This document shows, one piece after another, positions 11,600 through 23,047 of a stretch of DNA of 64,000 nt. Position numbers and translations under genes: made by a program. The DNA lies in assembly GCA_030549495.1 (NCBI GenBank), contig JAUIRK010001009.1, positions 372,001-436,000 of the forward strand. Reading direction: 5' to 3'. A model generated the notes under the pieces. It was not told where the DNA came from. It did not search any database and saw only the letters and a list, made by a program, of their open reading frames with translations. Positions within the stretch are counted from its first letter, which is position 1. Each line of letters opens with the position of its first letter. This DNA comes from Nectonema munidae (Eukaryota > Nematomorpha > Nectonematoida > Nectonematidae).

Positions 11600-13400
11600 T
11601 TAAATCTTAACATTGTAAGTATATTGGAATAAGAAAAACACTGCTTTTCTTAGTTTAACCCTTTTTCTTAGTTCAACAAATAAAATTCTGACAGCTGTCA
11701 CAGACTGAACGAGTGCACTTTTTACCACTGAAACATCTTCCAAATTATTCTGTTTTAGTAATTTCGCAAGATTCATCTGGAAGTAAACCAAAGAGTTTCA
11801 CTGCTTCCTGGTGTTTACTGGCGATTTTTTGTTTAATTTATATTTCTACTCAAGAGATTGTTTGGCTAATTCTATTGCCAATTCTTTTATAAACTCCTTT
11901 CTGTTTTTGCATCTTTGATTCGTTTTCGATAACCCTCGCTTGACGTACTTAATGCTTTTTTGACCCAATCAAAATTCAAGTTCAAATTGCCAAAAAATTA
12001 ACAAAATTTAAAAGCTGCATTATAGATGGTGTTAAAAATTAATTAAAAAAAGTCATCAAAACGTTCACGTATATAATTTATTTTGATCGAGAATGTTTTT
12101 TAATGGAAACAAATGATGAAAAAATTTTCGACAAAAATATCTTAGAGTTCATCAACCCTTCTGCTATCCGTCAAGCGAGGGTTAAATACACGAATGTCAA
12201 GTATATTGAAGAAAAAAGTAATGGCCATTTACGCTTACAAGTGTAATTTTCTAAATTATAATCCAAAATGAGAGCTATGATTTCTTCGCCACTATGAGAG
12301 ATGAGCTCAAAACAACACATTTTTATTTTTCTTCGGAATATAAGAAACTAGTACTAGTATTTTGTTTTCATGATCGTGAAGAAAAATGGAAGAAAAAACC
12401 TCTCTTTTCTTATCTCTAATCATTTTAAGTATTTTTCCTTTGTATCTCATAGTTCCTAGAAGCGATAAATTTTTTTCAAATAAACCTACTGCTAGATTAT
12501 GGTATGTGAAAAAGTTGTCTGTTACAATATCTCTTTCTTTTCCAAAAAAGGTTTCGTCAACTCAATCACAACATCTTTAGCTAACCCTTTATGAACAGTA
12601 TTAAATATTTTTTCCGGTGTAAACGTTTCCATTTATGGCAAATCCAGTTTTACACGTCACATACTCAAAAAATTTTAAAACCATAGTTTCTTGGTTTTGA
12701 ATCAATGTAGTTTTGCCCAAGAACTTTTCCTCGGTATCCAAGAAGCTGCTCATCTACAACCAAAGTTTCACTTTGATCAAAATAAAGAAGCAAATTTTTT
12801 AAATCCATCCCATACTTCATATACTGCCGCCAAACGGTCTTTATTTTCTTTTCTACTTCTGAAATTGTCAAATATTGTTCTCAAAAAAATTCAAACCATT
12901 CACAACACGATAAAAAGATCTGCTCTCAAAAGAGTTCCACATTTCAGAAAGAAGTCACATTTCAGAAAGAAGTAAAATTGTCCTTATCTAAATTATAGCT
13001 CAACAGGCTTTAATTTCAACAGTTGAAAAAAATTTCATATTAAAATATATTCTTACTTTCTCCCACTATGTCTGACACTTTTCGATTTGTGTACTTTTGT
13101 ATCGTGAATAAAATGTGGTCATTCATAAAAAGAGTAAACAAGAAAATAGAATTGAGATAAGTAAGGTTTTTTTATTTTTCTTGATTATATTTCTCGATCT
13201 TCGTTTATTTTCAAATGGTCTTTTTGTGTAGCAAATATTTCCTGATTGTATCAATTCTCTTTCTGTTGGATGAGTATAATTCTCACCTTCGCCATCCTCA
13301 GACTGACTACTTTCTGTTATAAAAAAGCAAACTATTCGAAGCAGATTCATTTACAGAAGAGTCTTTTTCATCAACTTCAAAAATCATTACGGTTTATAAA
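11600..13400 (-). mobile_element. piggyBac-family transposase remnant
   Basis: Minus-strand pieces in order: an acidic N-terminal stretch with TKRPFENKRRSRN (13350-13123); the core VVDEQLLGYRGK and YIDSKPRNYGFKIF (12871-12665), matching the piggyBac DEQ..G(Y/F)RGR and PSKP.KYGIK motifs and carrying a catalytic-type Asp; KTGFAINGNVYTGKN (about 12650); IVTDNFFTYHNLA with the next Asp (about 12520); VSYIPKKNKNVLF (about 12330); FFNILDIRVFN (about 12200); and a C-terminal part with FIKELAIELAKQSLE (about 11890-11830) ending near 11600. Several stops and shifts and a nested MITE make it inactive. The TTAA-flanked terminal repeats of the element itself were not identified. Confidence 0.85.
11929..12185. 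mobile_element. TTAA-flanked MITE nested in the piggyBac transposase
   Basis: Thirteen-base inverted termini CCCTCGCTTGACG and CGTCAAGCGAGGG, flanked on the right by TTAA (12182-12185) and on the left by ATAA (11929-11932, one change from TTAA). The piggyBac reading frame (..FFNILDIRVFN) stops exactly at the right TTAA and resumes (..CKNRKEFIKELAIEL) just past the left flank, so the 257-bp segment is an insertion. CCC..GGG termini with TTAA duplications are the signature of piggyBac-type non-autonomous elements. Confidence 0.8.
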
Positions 13401-14010
13401 TCAATTTTAATAAAAAGAAAAACACCTTGTATTGATGTTGTAAAATGTAATAGATAGTCGAACATGACATGAAAAAAATTAAAATATTCTTTTTACTAGA
13501 AAAAATTATTTAAGCTTGAAAAAATCATAAAGTTTTCAAGTGTTAGAAAATGTACTGATGAGGGTGGGGGCTGGCACCATAAGAAAGTTTTCTTTTGTTT
13601 TCAGTTATGTAATTATAGCTCATTTTTTAATAAAATTTTCATCAATTGCTTTTGTTGTTAACCTTGCAGTCATTGGTAATTTATCATAACAACGCCAAGC
13701 ATAATTAATAAAGCACTCACGAGTTTATGAGATCTTATTAAATTTTACGCCAGGTAAAAAGTGTCAGTGATTATTTGTATGATGTGATTTTATTTTTAGT
13801 AGGATGTGTTTCACCTATGGTGCGGAGTTCTATCTCACTCCCACTCCAAATCCGATTAAAGATTTCCTTCATAAAAAAACTCTGGTTATTTTTATCATTG
13901 CTATATCTATATGCGGTAAAATATAATCAGAAAACTTATGGGCGAGATATAAGTATTTTATTCAGAGTTAGACATCGTAGAATCCTTTCATTTAACGACT
14001 CAAGAAAATA

Positions 14011-14148
14011 TTAACCCATTAAGTCCCAATGTTCCCATTTGGGAACATAAATAATTTCATCTTCGTCTGCTTTTTTCAATGACTTTGAATATAAATCGTC
14101 TGCATTTTTTTAAATATCGTCTGATTTCTATGGTACTTAATGGGTTAA
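14011..14148. mobile_element. 138-bp TTAA-type MITE
   Basis: Begins TTAACCCATTAAGT and ends ACTTAATGGGTTAA, perfect 14-base inverted repeats that include the TTAA duplication. The interior contains CGTCTG boxes (complement CAGACG) shared with the MITEs at 17135 and 44764. No coding capacity. Confidence 0.85.
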
Positions 14149-14526
14149 AGTTAATAAGTAATGCAAATTATAGCTTATATTTTTTTACACTATTTTAACT
14201 AAATTAACTTTGATGAAATATGTTTGAGAAAAATTGTATTTCTATTTTGGAGAAAAAGTAAAGATTGAAAAAATTTGTAAAATATATAGATGGAGTGGTG
14301 CTGAGTCCTTAAGACGTGGGAATTATAAAGAAAGTAAATTGACTTAATAATAACGATGGGTTGTGGAAAATTGAGCTCTTAGAAATTTGGAATAAAAACT
14401 TTTGAAATTTGTAAAAGATCATTGTATTATATGTATATTGTGTATAATACAGACTTGGGCGTTTACGCTAAACCTTAAAGTAGATTATGGAATGTTATAA
14501 TTTTTTTAAAATTATTTTATTTTGAG

Positions 14527-14910
14527 TTGACTTTAAATTTGCTATATATTATTATGTTATTTATTTTAGTTGTTTCCTATTCAGAATTATTGGTGAAAAT
14601 ACTTCTTGAAATTAAATGGAAAGTATTACTTAAACGATTATTTTCAACTCTTCTTTCAGTTCAGTATTCTTTTGAAGCTAGAAATTTGGAGATGGTGGAA
14701 AATATATTGGACGAAATTTTTAAAGTGTTTCAAGCAAATCTGATCCTAGCCCAAGAACTTGAAAAATCTCTTTTTTCTAACCAAGAATCTTTAAAGAACG
14801 AAACGTCCTCATCCTCCTCAAATACCCCAAAAGATGATAGTGAACAAGAAAGTCTTAAGGAACTTATGGTAGGCAATTACAAAATTATTTTAAACCGCAT
14901 TATTGATTGA
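14527..14910 (+). CDS. hypothetical ORF or terminal exon
   Basis: An open frame of 127 codons. The first part is hydrophobic and could be intron read-through, because a good acceptor (CTTCTTTCAG) lies near 14660. After it the frame gives about 80 residues with heptad-like Leu/Ile/Phe spacing (LEMVENILDEIFKVF, LAQELEKSLF), then a Ser/acidic stretch and a stop at 14908-14910. This would fit the last exon of a coiled-coil protein. No family is recognised and no partner exons were found with confidence. A hAT terminus lies about 80 bases downstream, so it could also be inside a transposon. Confidence 0.3.
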   Translation: MTLNLLYIIMLFILVVSYSELLVKILLEIKWKVLLKRLFSTLLSVQYSFEARNLEMVENILDEIFKVFQANLILAQELEKSLFSNQESLKNETSSSSSNTPKDDSEQESLKELMVGNYKIILNRIID

Positions 14911-14990
14911 CATATTATTTTTGCATATTATGGCTTAAATTGCACAATTTTGGAATCTTTGCTATGTACTGTAAATCATGAAATCTTTTT

Positions 14991-15028
14991 GTTGCCCTGG
15001 TGCGCCAATATCCCTTGATACGGCCCTG
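14991..15028 (-). mobile_element. solo hAT-like terminus
   Basis: On the minus strand it reads CAGGGCCGTATCAAGGGATA followed by TTGGCGCACCAGGGC, a CAGGGCCG-type hAT end. It abuts the piggyBac-type fragment to its right. The opposite terminus was not found. Confidence 0.5.
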
Positions 15029-15044
15029 CAGTTCACTGAACATA

Positions 15045-15420
15045 CCTATATTTCTTTTGAACCGCGTATGTACATGTCATCTCGGCTATGTCGTTCATGT
15101 ACTCTTTTTCAAAAAAAAACAATGAAAACATCAATCTAAATTAAGTACTTCTGGCGAAGGTTCGTCATTTTTAAGATTAGAATGGGAAGTCAATTCTCCG
15201 TTGAAAAAAACTTTTTTTCTATCTACAAGAAGTCACTATATTTTCTTCTATATCGAAAGTCTATTTCTCCGCAGGTATCCTTTGGAAAAACATCTAAGAT
15301 ATCATCTTGATCAATATCTTCATCATCCGTGACAACACTTTTACACGGAGGAAGTATAACTATATCGATAGAAGAATCTCCGTACAAGAAGATTCCTCCT
15401 CCATTTAATCTTAGGCATTT
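15045..15420 (-). mobile_element. piggyBac-type (PGBD-like) transposase N-terminal fragment
   Basis: The minus strand reads IDIVILPPCKSVVTDDEDID followed by QDDILDVFPKDTCGEIDF, which resembles the acidic N-terminal region of PGBD2/3-like transposases (VILPP..G.VTDEE..DEDD). After a stop, a second piece (FEKEYMNDIAEMTCTYAVQ) matches the start of the DDE_Tnp_1_7 domain (..I..ET..YA.Q). It ends at the hAT terminus at 15028, so the rest of the gene is missing. It is a different family from the copy at 11600-13400. Confidence 0.6.
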
Positions 15421-16260
15421 GATAGGTGGTGCTTGAATTTATTTGTAGCGAAGAAATAACAGTTCAAATGACAGAGGAGAAGCAAAATTCAAAAGAAAAG
15501 AACAAGTGCCAGGCTCTTGTATGCACACAATATGATCGAATTTCAAGGATACTTTATCAAGAATTATACATGGCAAACGATGATTTAAAATACTGTCGTT
15601 GTCCAAAAGACCAGGGAATTTTTTATCCGACTTATTTTTTTAGATACTAGAAAGTAGATAAACGGTAAATACATAAGTGTTTAATGTTAAAATGAATAAT
15701 AAAAATATAGACTTTGCCATGTTGGTTAAAGCACTTTAGTGGATTTCGATCAAAAAGTAAGTAGATATTTAGATCAAATTCATATATTGACATGTTTTTT
15801 TTTATAAGTTATTGTGATTTATATGTTCTTGCTAAATTAAAGAACAAAATAGGATGAAAATTTAGTATAAAATAAGTATTTTTTAAAAACGTTCTCAAAT
15901 TATTAAAAAATGAATCAAATAAGAAAAATGTGCGTATAAACGGTACAAAACACAAATAAGAATATTAAGAATATTAATTTTTTATAATAAAAAAATGGAT
16001 AAAAAGATAGATGGAATATATATAATAAATTTTACCAATATTTCTAATACCTAAACAATAAAACATACAAGAAAATTAAAAAGTTAAAAAAAATGTTATA
16101 ATAGTCTTTAAAGAATTTATGCTACTGGCAGCAAAGCTTGTTGTTCTCTCCCCTCCCCATCATACATCCTCTGGGAAGCGTCCATCTTTGTTTCACTTAT
16201 TTTTGGGTGTTATGAGGTATGCCATGGCATAGTTTTATATGTAAAGATACTTCTACTTAC
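15421..16260. other. intergenic, no gene recognised
   Basis: A 74-codon plus-strand ORF at 15426-15650 has no motif and lacks splice support. The rest is AT-rich. Confidence 0.4.
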
Positions 16261-16372
16261 TTTTGTCTGGCATAAAGTACTCCAATCCTCCGGTTTAAGA
16301 TTGGCTGATCCAAACAACACAACCAGCGTAACGAACAAATGAGTGTTAACATTACGATTGCTCAAATATTGA
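16261..16372 (-). CDS. possible exon, unidentified
   Basis: The minus-strand frame ..THLFVTLVVLFGSANLKPED followed by WSTLCQTK ends exactly at a strong donor (AAA|GTAAGT at 16261/16260). The hydrophobic run before PEDW could be a signal peptide, but no in-frame Met is visible and the acceptor side is uncertain. No family recognised. Another frame is also open, so this is weak. Confidence 0.25.
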
Positions 16373-16516
16373 ATATTTCGCCAAAAAATGATGTGAATTC
16401 GATTTTTTTCTAATATAATTTTTTAGCGTCTTCAACAACTCCTATTATTGCAACCTTTTCAATGCTACGTATATAATCCTGAATGTATGTATATTGTATA
16501 TGTGTTTGTTTTTTAG

Positions 16517-16633
16517 CACTTCCAAGATCCATGCAACTTATTTCTGCAATATGTGTATGCGTATGATGAAAACTTCAATGAGTGGCAGAGAGGATGCGTG
16601 GACGGTTATGACATGCACTATAAAAAGTACAGT
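16517..16633 (+). CDS. orphan exon, unidentified protein
   Basis: A 117-nt (39-codon, phase 0-0) open segment bounded by a pyrimidine-rich acceptor (TTTGTTTTTTAG) and a good donor (AGT|GTAAGAG). The product is rich in aromatic and acidic residues (FLQYVYAYDENFNEW, CVDGYDMHYKKY) and has two Cys. Composition and boundaries look like a real coding exon. No neighbouring exons were joined to it and I do not recognise the family. Confidence 0.4.
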
Positions 16634-17134
16634 GTAAGAGAGTTTTAATTATTATTATTCATGATGTTCCAGTAGCATAACAACAATCCATACCATCCAA
16701 GTTGCAGACATCCATTTTAAATTGTTTGGTTTCTTTTTGTACACGTGATGTAACAACACCTTTCTTCCGTTAATAGAGCTGATCATCATTATTCTGCGCT
16801 AGCAATGCGTTGAGGGTGATCAAAGTAAAAACATACACCGTTTAAACTAAAATCTTTTAAAAATGAGTGTTCTTTGATTTTATAAAACAAACTTGGAAAC
16901 TGTTGCGTGAAAATAAACATTCAATATATCTTGAAGTTTATAAAAATTTTAAAAAGTCTGTCTCCACTCCAGCAAATATTAAGAAAGTGGAATTTGCACT
17001 TTCAGTCATTTTATAAATTATCATTATTATCATTATTATCATTTTTATAAACTTCTTTACTTTTCTCCCCCAGTTTCCAAATTTGTTTATCAAATATTTT
17101 TAAATAATAATGTGTAAATCCAGAGATGCCTCCC

Positions 17135-17262
17135 TTAACCCGTTATCGAATAGAATAATCAGACGATATCCATTATAAAGCAGAAGATTTGTATTTAAAA
17201 GCATTAAAAAACGCAGACGATTCACATTTTTGTAAAGTCGACTGTTGTCGATGACCGGTTAA
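17135..17262. mobile_element. 128-bp TTAA-type MITE (copy A)
   Basis: Starts TTAACCCGTTATCGAA and ends CGATGACCGGTTAA: inverted repeats with the TTAA duplication inside. The interior has CAGACGATATCC, AAAGCAGAAGATTTGTAT and TGTAAAGTCGACTG. A second copy of exactly the same length lies at 44764-44891. Confidence 0.9.
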
Positions 17263-19460
17263 TTGTATATCACCTCCTCAAACTACACAACATTATTTAT
17301 AACTAGTCAATATTCACATCAGTTTTCAAGAAAATGCAACAGCATATTATTTTGTACTACGTTAAAAAGTATTCCAAGAGTATTCTATTCTAGGAATTTT
17401 TATCCAAGGTGACTAATTTCTAGCGATACTTTCATCTGTGGAAACACGTGTATCGCACTATTCAATCTATTGAAAAAATAGACTCTCGGGATAAAAATGA
17501 GCTGGGAATCAAAGTGCGCATATCAATTAAAAGTAGCGCATCGACTGTTTATTCTCTATGACGAATCTAACGCCTATCACTAACACTTAGATATCCTTTC
17601 CCTCTTCGAAATACAAGAGTTTGGTTGCTCCTACTTTTCTAGCGTACTCTCAGCCGTTGAGTTTGTGCACGGATTCATTTTCTATTTTTTCCGAAGTCAT
17701 CGTTAACACCAATAAGAATCCTACGAAGAAAGAATGCATCTTTAAAAGAGCAAGAATCATCGAAACGCCAAACTTTCTTCCATCTAACAAGTTCCATTCT
17801 TTTTCATAATCGAGACAATTTGCTATGGGGAGAGGGCATGCATGAAGGAAGCTAACGAAGGGATAGCGGTAAAGTCCACTCATTAACCTATTTTAGCGAA
17901 TATCCCTGTTTTCCCACGTTGTGAATGTTTTGACTTATCGTTCTTTAGTTTTTTTTCCAACCCTAAGCCTCCTTTATAACACGTTTTGAAGCATAGCTCA
18001 ACCCTTTACAACCAAAGGGATATATTAAAGTATTTTAATATATAGAAGGGGAAGCATGTAATGTTCATTTTATCGATTAATCTATAAATTCATATCCATT
18101 TGTTGTTTTTATTATACTGAAATTCTAAAAATTCGAAATAGAGAGAATTTAATTACATGTTCTTCTTTTGTTGATATATTCATGATATAGTTTTTATCTA
18201 GAAGGATTGTTCTTTACTATCATTTTTGAGCTAATCTTCATGTATGGAGTTCTGTGTGTGTGCAATGGAAGAACCTGTGTTTTGTATGAGGCTTGAAAAT
18301 TGCTTTTAGAATAAAGTGGAATTAAACTAAGTTAAAAATATTCTCCATCTTTTTTAATCTTGAAGGCGAATAATAATTCATTTTCTGTTAGGCAGTGAAT
18401 GCTGGATATGTCTGTAGTATAAAGGTGTTGTGTTGGCATTTCCAATGCTTTGGTCATTGTTCTGAGTAATAGCGTGTTTAGTTTACGATTCAAGTCTCTA
18501 CATGTTGCCGTATTTAAAGTGTATTAAAATGTGTTCATTTATGTTTGCCACATTTTGTGAGTCTAAGAACTGCTAATGCTAGTCCTCCTCCCCTTATGTT
18601 GAGAACGCCTCAACATATGTTATATGGAAATATTTATATGTGTTTTAATGTTTTCAACGTTAACTATGCTTTAAGGACCAATTTAAAGATATTGTTTGTA
18701 TTTTATTTTATGTATTTTGTACCTTTGAGATAAAAAATAGCAGATAAATTGAGATCAAAAATATTTTTCTTTTTCTTTACTTTCAACAAAATAAGGACAT
18801 AGTCTCCATCTTTCTTCTCAAAATCAAAAAGTAGCATACAGCTGTTTTTTTATTTGCTTACGGATATTTTTCCTAGAAATGGCTGAAATCCGTAGGGACA
18901 AGTTATATTAGTCATTTTGGCAGAATACTATATTTGAGGCGATGCAATTTTCATACCCATTTTTAATTTTGGTCAAGAAAAAAATATTTAAAGATGTATA
19001 CTTTTGATTAGTTAGCCTTTACCACCCTTGTATATAATTTGTTGGTCAATTATTTACTTTTTTGATGCCTTTCAGTGTAAATACCTTGTGGTTGAAAGTA
19101 TTGGAGAGTAGTGCTCGAGCATGTCTAAGTTACTCAATAACGAGCATGCATTTATCGTGAATCGCATATTATCTTCTTTTTCTTTCAGAATATTGCTCAT
19201 GTTAGAAAATAACGCCAAGATTGTGTATGGGAACAAAACGGAGACGTTTTTACTCGTAGCAAATAAATTGGATAGAGCTTCGCTTGAGAAAGGTTTTTGC
19301 TTACTCCCTGTTTTCCCTTTTTATCTTGAGATTATTTCGAAATCTAGAAAACAATGAAGAACACTTGGTCGTTCATGATGTTGAAGAAGAACATTGGCAT
19401 AGAAGTATGTTCATTTATAGTATTTTAAAATTTGTTTAAAAATGTTTTAGTCTCTAATGA
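17263..19460. other. intergenic, no gene recognised
   Basis: Overlapping short ORFs at 17621-17883 occur on both strands. The minus one contains a hydrophobic run (MHSFFVGFLLVLTM) that could be a signal peptide but has no splice support. Nothing else recognisable. Confidence 0.4.
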
Positions 19461-19465
19461 TACTT

Positions 19466-19741
19466 GAGTATAGGCCAACTTTTGGTCTTAAAATACGTGT
19501 TCGACTTATACACTTGTCAAGAATAAATACAAATTTCATGATGGCTGAGATTTCTTCTGTAATGAACTAAATTCTCTAAAGTCTTTTTTCATGTTACTAT
19601 TTTTCTCTTTTATAAAAATGTGTTAAACGTCCCAACCTCGACCCAAAATTCAATAAATAAATACTCTCTTTTTCCCGTAGCAATAATGACTGGCATTCTT
19701 CCCAAAATTAATTAAAAATTCATTCACTTCGGCCTATACTC
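19466..19741. repeat. possible inverted-repeat element
   Basis: GAGTATAGGCC at 19466-19476 and its exact complement GGCCTATACTC at 19731-19741, 254 bases apart. The interior has two CTTATAC-type boxes. The arms are short and no target duplication is clear, so assignment as a MITE is tentative. Confidence 0.35.
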
Positions 19742-20156
19742 TAGGGTCGATGGAAGAGCAATTTTTGATAAATTTTCATACTTCCACTTATACTTGTGTA
19801 TCTGGGGTATGTTCTAAACAGAGCTTCAGAGTTCAATGCATTTGAGAACTTTCAGGATTCGGTGTCTACAAAAGCATGTCTTCCCCGATAGAATCACCAA
19901 CATTTTTACAGAAAGTTTTCATTTTGTTTTTAGTATCGTTTTCTAGTCATTAAATCATTCTACCTTTTAAACTATGAAAAAATTGTATATAAAAAGAAAT
20001 GAGAATTCAAATTTCTAGTTCTAAAAGTGAAGTTCCACCCAACGTTGTTTCTCAGCTTTAACAAAGTTAGAAATGAAGTCGAAGTTTCAATACCAAAATT
20101 GGCAGGAATGCGAGTTGATGTTTTCTGTCTGGACTCTGCAGCGCTGATTCTAAAGC

Positions 20157-22300
20157 TTGTTATCATCGTCATCATCATTATTAAAATGAGCAATTTTTAT
20201 AAGTTACTGACTGTCGCGCCAAGTGAAATCATATCTTTCCATGTAAATTGAGGGCACCCTTTTCATCTTCTACCATTAACATTTAAAGTATAAGCTTTCC
20301 TTACTTACCATCCTTATTTCTTCTTATCACGTGTCCCATCGCATCAAACCCTTCCTTTCCACTACTTCTACACATCCCTTTCAACATAGCTCTCTTTGTT
20401 CTCTCTACAATGCCTTTCACTAAACTTCCAATGTTCCACTTCTTACATCCATAAATTGGTCCAACCTTGTCTACATCTTTTTTTATACTCCTAATTGATA
20501 GTTTCTCGAAAATAACAAAACCGGTTCGCTCTCTACCAATTTGTTCATGTAATTTAATCTCTTTTTGCTTACTTTATTGTATTTCATGCATTGAAACAAT
20601 TGTAACATGTATTTTACATCTCATTAGTTCCTCCTCACTCTTCTGCAAAATCCCACAATAACATTGAATTTTTCAGAAACACCTTTCCCACACTTAACTT
20701 TAGTTTCTGTACCATCACCCATTGAACTAAATATTTTGGAACTATCTTTTTTTCAGAAACATTCTATTACTCCTCTCAGCACTCTATCAAAAGCTTTTTC
20801 AAAGACCACGAAGCACATGAATAAACGCCGGTTTTTTCAAGGTGCATTTGTCGAGCTTTGAAAATTTCATTAATCGTGCTTCTGCCTGCCATGTACCTTT
20901 TTCCAAAATTGGTTCGTTTACTTCCACTCAATTCTCAATCAGCTTTCTACCACGGTACAGTTCAACTCTTCTCCTTTGCCTTTATAAACCGGTAAAAAGG
21001 AACTCAGTCATCAAGCATCAGGGTTTGCAAAACGCGTAAAAGTTGGTTAGAAATTTGATAGAGAGCTTTATTAAGTCCGTCCTCTGATGCGCTTCAATGA
21101 TCTTTCGTTATTCCTAAGGGATCCTTGTTTTTCCATTTTTCATACTTGATAGTGATTCCTTATGCACTTTCTTAGCTTTTGTTATACAATTGCATTTATT
21201 TTTATAATTAATGATTTTTTGCGTATATTTCATTCCGCGATCATCTTTATTAGTATTGCTCTCACCTACATCATCCTTTTTTCATGAGATTCAATTTTGT
21301 AAAATTATTGTTATGTTTTTTCAAATTTTTCTTTCCTTTTCTGCTTCCTCTCCTATGTCTAAGAAACTATTTTTTGCAAGTTTTTTACTTTTTTTTAATT
21401 GTTTTTGATTGTGCTTGTTTTAATATTTTGAAACATCTTTTGTTTGTAATAGCTTCTTTCAGATCTTCCATCCACGACTATGTTACTCTATGTAAAGTTT
21501 TGCGTTTGCTTACAGCATATACATATTTTGTCGCTTCAAGTGAACAAGACTTGTACATGATCCATCTATTTACTTCCATATCAAAGTTCATTAATTTAAC
21601 AGCAACTTTCTACTAATTTCACAATTTTTCAGTTTCCAAGTTGGTAACATATGAAAACTTTTCTTTTTTTATATTTATATCAAATTTTGTAACATCCATC
21701 ACAAATAAACTATGTTTATACTCATCTGGTATTACTTTAACATTTTTCACATGTCAGTAAAAATAAAGGTTTCTTTTCTATTTTTGAACCACTAGCAAAA
21801 GTTAAGAAAAGCATTCTACTTTCTTCTTTGTTTTTAAATCCAATGCTACAACCACAATGAATGTCTTTATCCCCTGTTAACTTCCTTTCCAATAAGCATC
21901 ATACAATTTTACTTTTTTTCTGGTCTACCTGCTTGAGGTGCGTAACAAGATATCACTCTCAAAATTTTATTATCACTTCACCAAAGCCATATTACGTTTG
22001 TTTTTCCTTCTGATTTCGAAAACTTTTTTTCCATTATATCATTTCCGCTTTCAAACCAAAGCTTATATCTTCTGTGTTTTGAGCATAAAAATTTCGCAGA
22101 TTTTCCTTTGCATTGTGCTTCTCGAATACTAGAAACACCAGGCATCCGCTTTCTCAACTACATCGCATTTTCCATACCTCTACCAACCATACTGCCATCA
22201 CTCCGGTTGTCAAATCTCATCTCCTTTCCACTTTCCTTTTTGACGTAGGTAGGTGCTGCCCACAGAAACGTTCGCGCTATTTCTTGCCCATAATTTATTG
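20157..22300 (-). mobile_element. RTE-type LINE, degraded
   Basis: The minus strand gives, from right to left: an endonuclease start resembling GTMTGRGRELA (GSMVGRGMENA near 22190); RVISCYAPQAGRPEKK (about 21940), the SCYAPQ motif of RTE/BovB-type AP endonucleases; a linker to the polymerase; then reverse transcriptase pieces GRSTINEIFKARQMHLEK (about 20880) and CFVVFEKAFDRVLRG (about 20800); and a C-terminal region with a GHVIRRNKDGK-type motif (about 20300). The 3' end appears to be a (ATT/ATG)n tail near 20157-20180. There are many frame breaks. The plus-strand ORFs in this interval are antisense shadows. Two other RTE-type 3' fragments lie at 26310 and 37585. Confidence 0.75.
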
Positions 22301-23047
22301 TTTTTCCATATGTGCTTTGATTTTTTTAGGAAGGTGAAGTGTAGATGTTCGTTGGCTCATATTTATAATCACATCCGCACTTAGTAGACCTTTTAGTAGA
22401 TCCGGTTGGGTATCCACTTACCCTGCTGAGATAATCCATTTGAGGGAGCAACGATTATTTTTAGTTAGAAATAATTATAGTATTGATTAGTTGGATAGTT
22501 TCTTATGTTGTGGTTTAGTATAGAAGTTAGCTAATCAACTAACTAATATCCTGTTAAGAAAACTTTTATTAATTAGTTAATCAATTATAAGCTTGAGTTA
22601 AATTCTTAATTTTCTATTTTGCTCGATTGATACTTCAACTAAATGTGGTAAATATTTTCTAAACAAAGAAATGAATGCTAATCTCAAAATCTAAACCAAA
22701 CCAAATCATTAACATTACAATTCAGTTAATAATAATTTGTAACTTGTAGTAAATTTAGCGTTTTAGGTTTACATTTAAAATTTTTACTTGAAAAAAACAT
22801 GACGTCGTATCGGGATTAATTGTAATTCTAAATAAACTCCAATTCCTTTTTCAAAGTCTCATTTAATACACTTTATACTGAATTTATCCAAATATACCGT
22901 GTCACCCAAAATTTAATTTCTTTTATTATTTATGCTGACTTTTTCAAATTATTCTGATTCTAATAGTAATAAAGGTCAAGGACTTAGACTAACTGTTTAA
23001 TCTTATTAAAGCATGCGAAATAATTTGATTGGCTCATTTATTTGCAG
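22301..23047. other. interval upstream of the SETDB exons
   Basis: AT-rich. A pair of imperfect ACTAACTAAT/TTAGTTAATC-type repeats lies near 22480-22590. No Tudor-coding exon was recognised here, so the 5' part of the SETDB gene is either further left, lost, or too diverged to see by eye. Confidence 0.4.

Noticed and set aside
12386-12975. Plus-strand ORFs of 64 and 94 codons
   Set aside because: They are antisense to the minus-strand piggyBac transposase, whose motifs are clear.
17621-17883. Overlapping ORFs on both strands with a signal-peptide-like run
   Set aside because: No splice sites, homology or composition shift; common by chance in AT-rich DNA.
20467-22337. A series of plus-strand ORFs (64-110 codons), hydrophobic and Phe/Ser-rich
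   Set aside because: Antisense to the minus-strand RTE LINE; the Phe/Ser richness comes from reading A-rich codons backwards.
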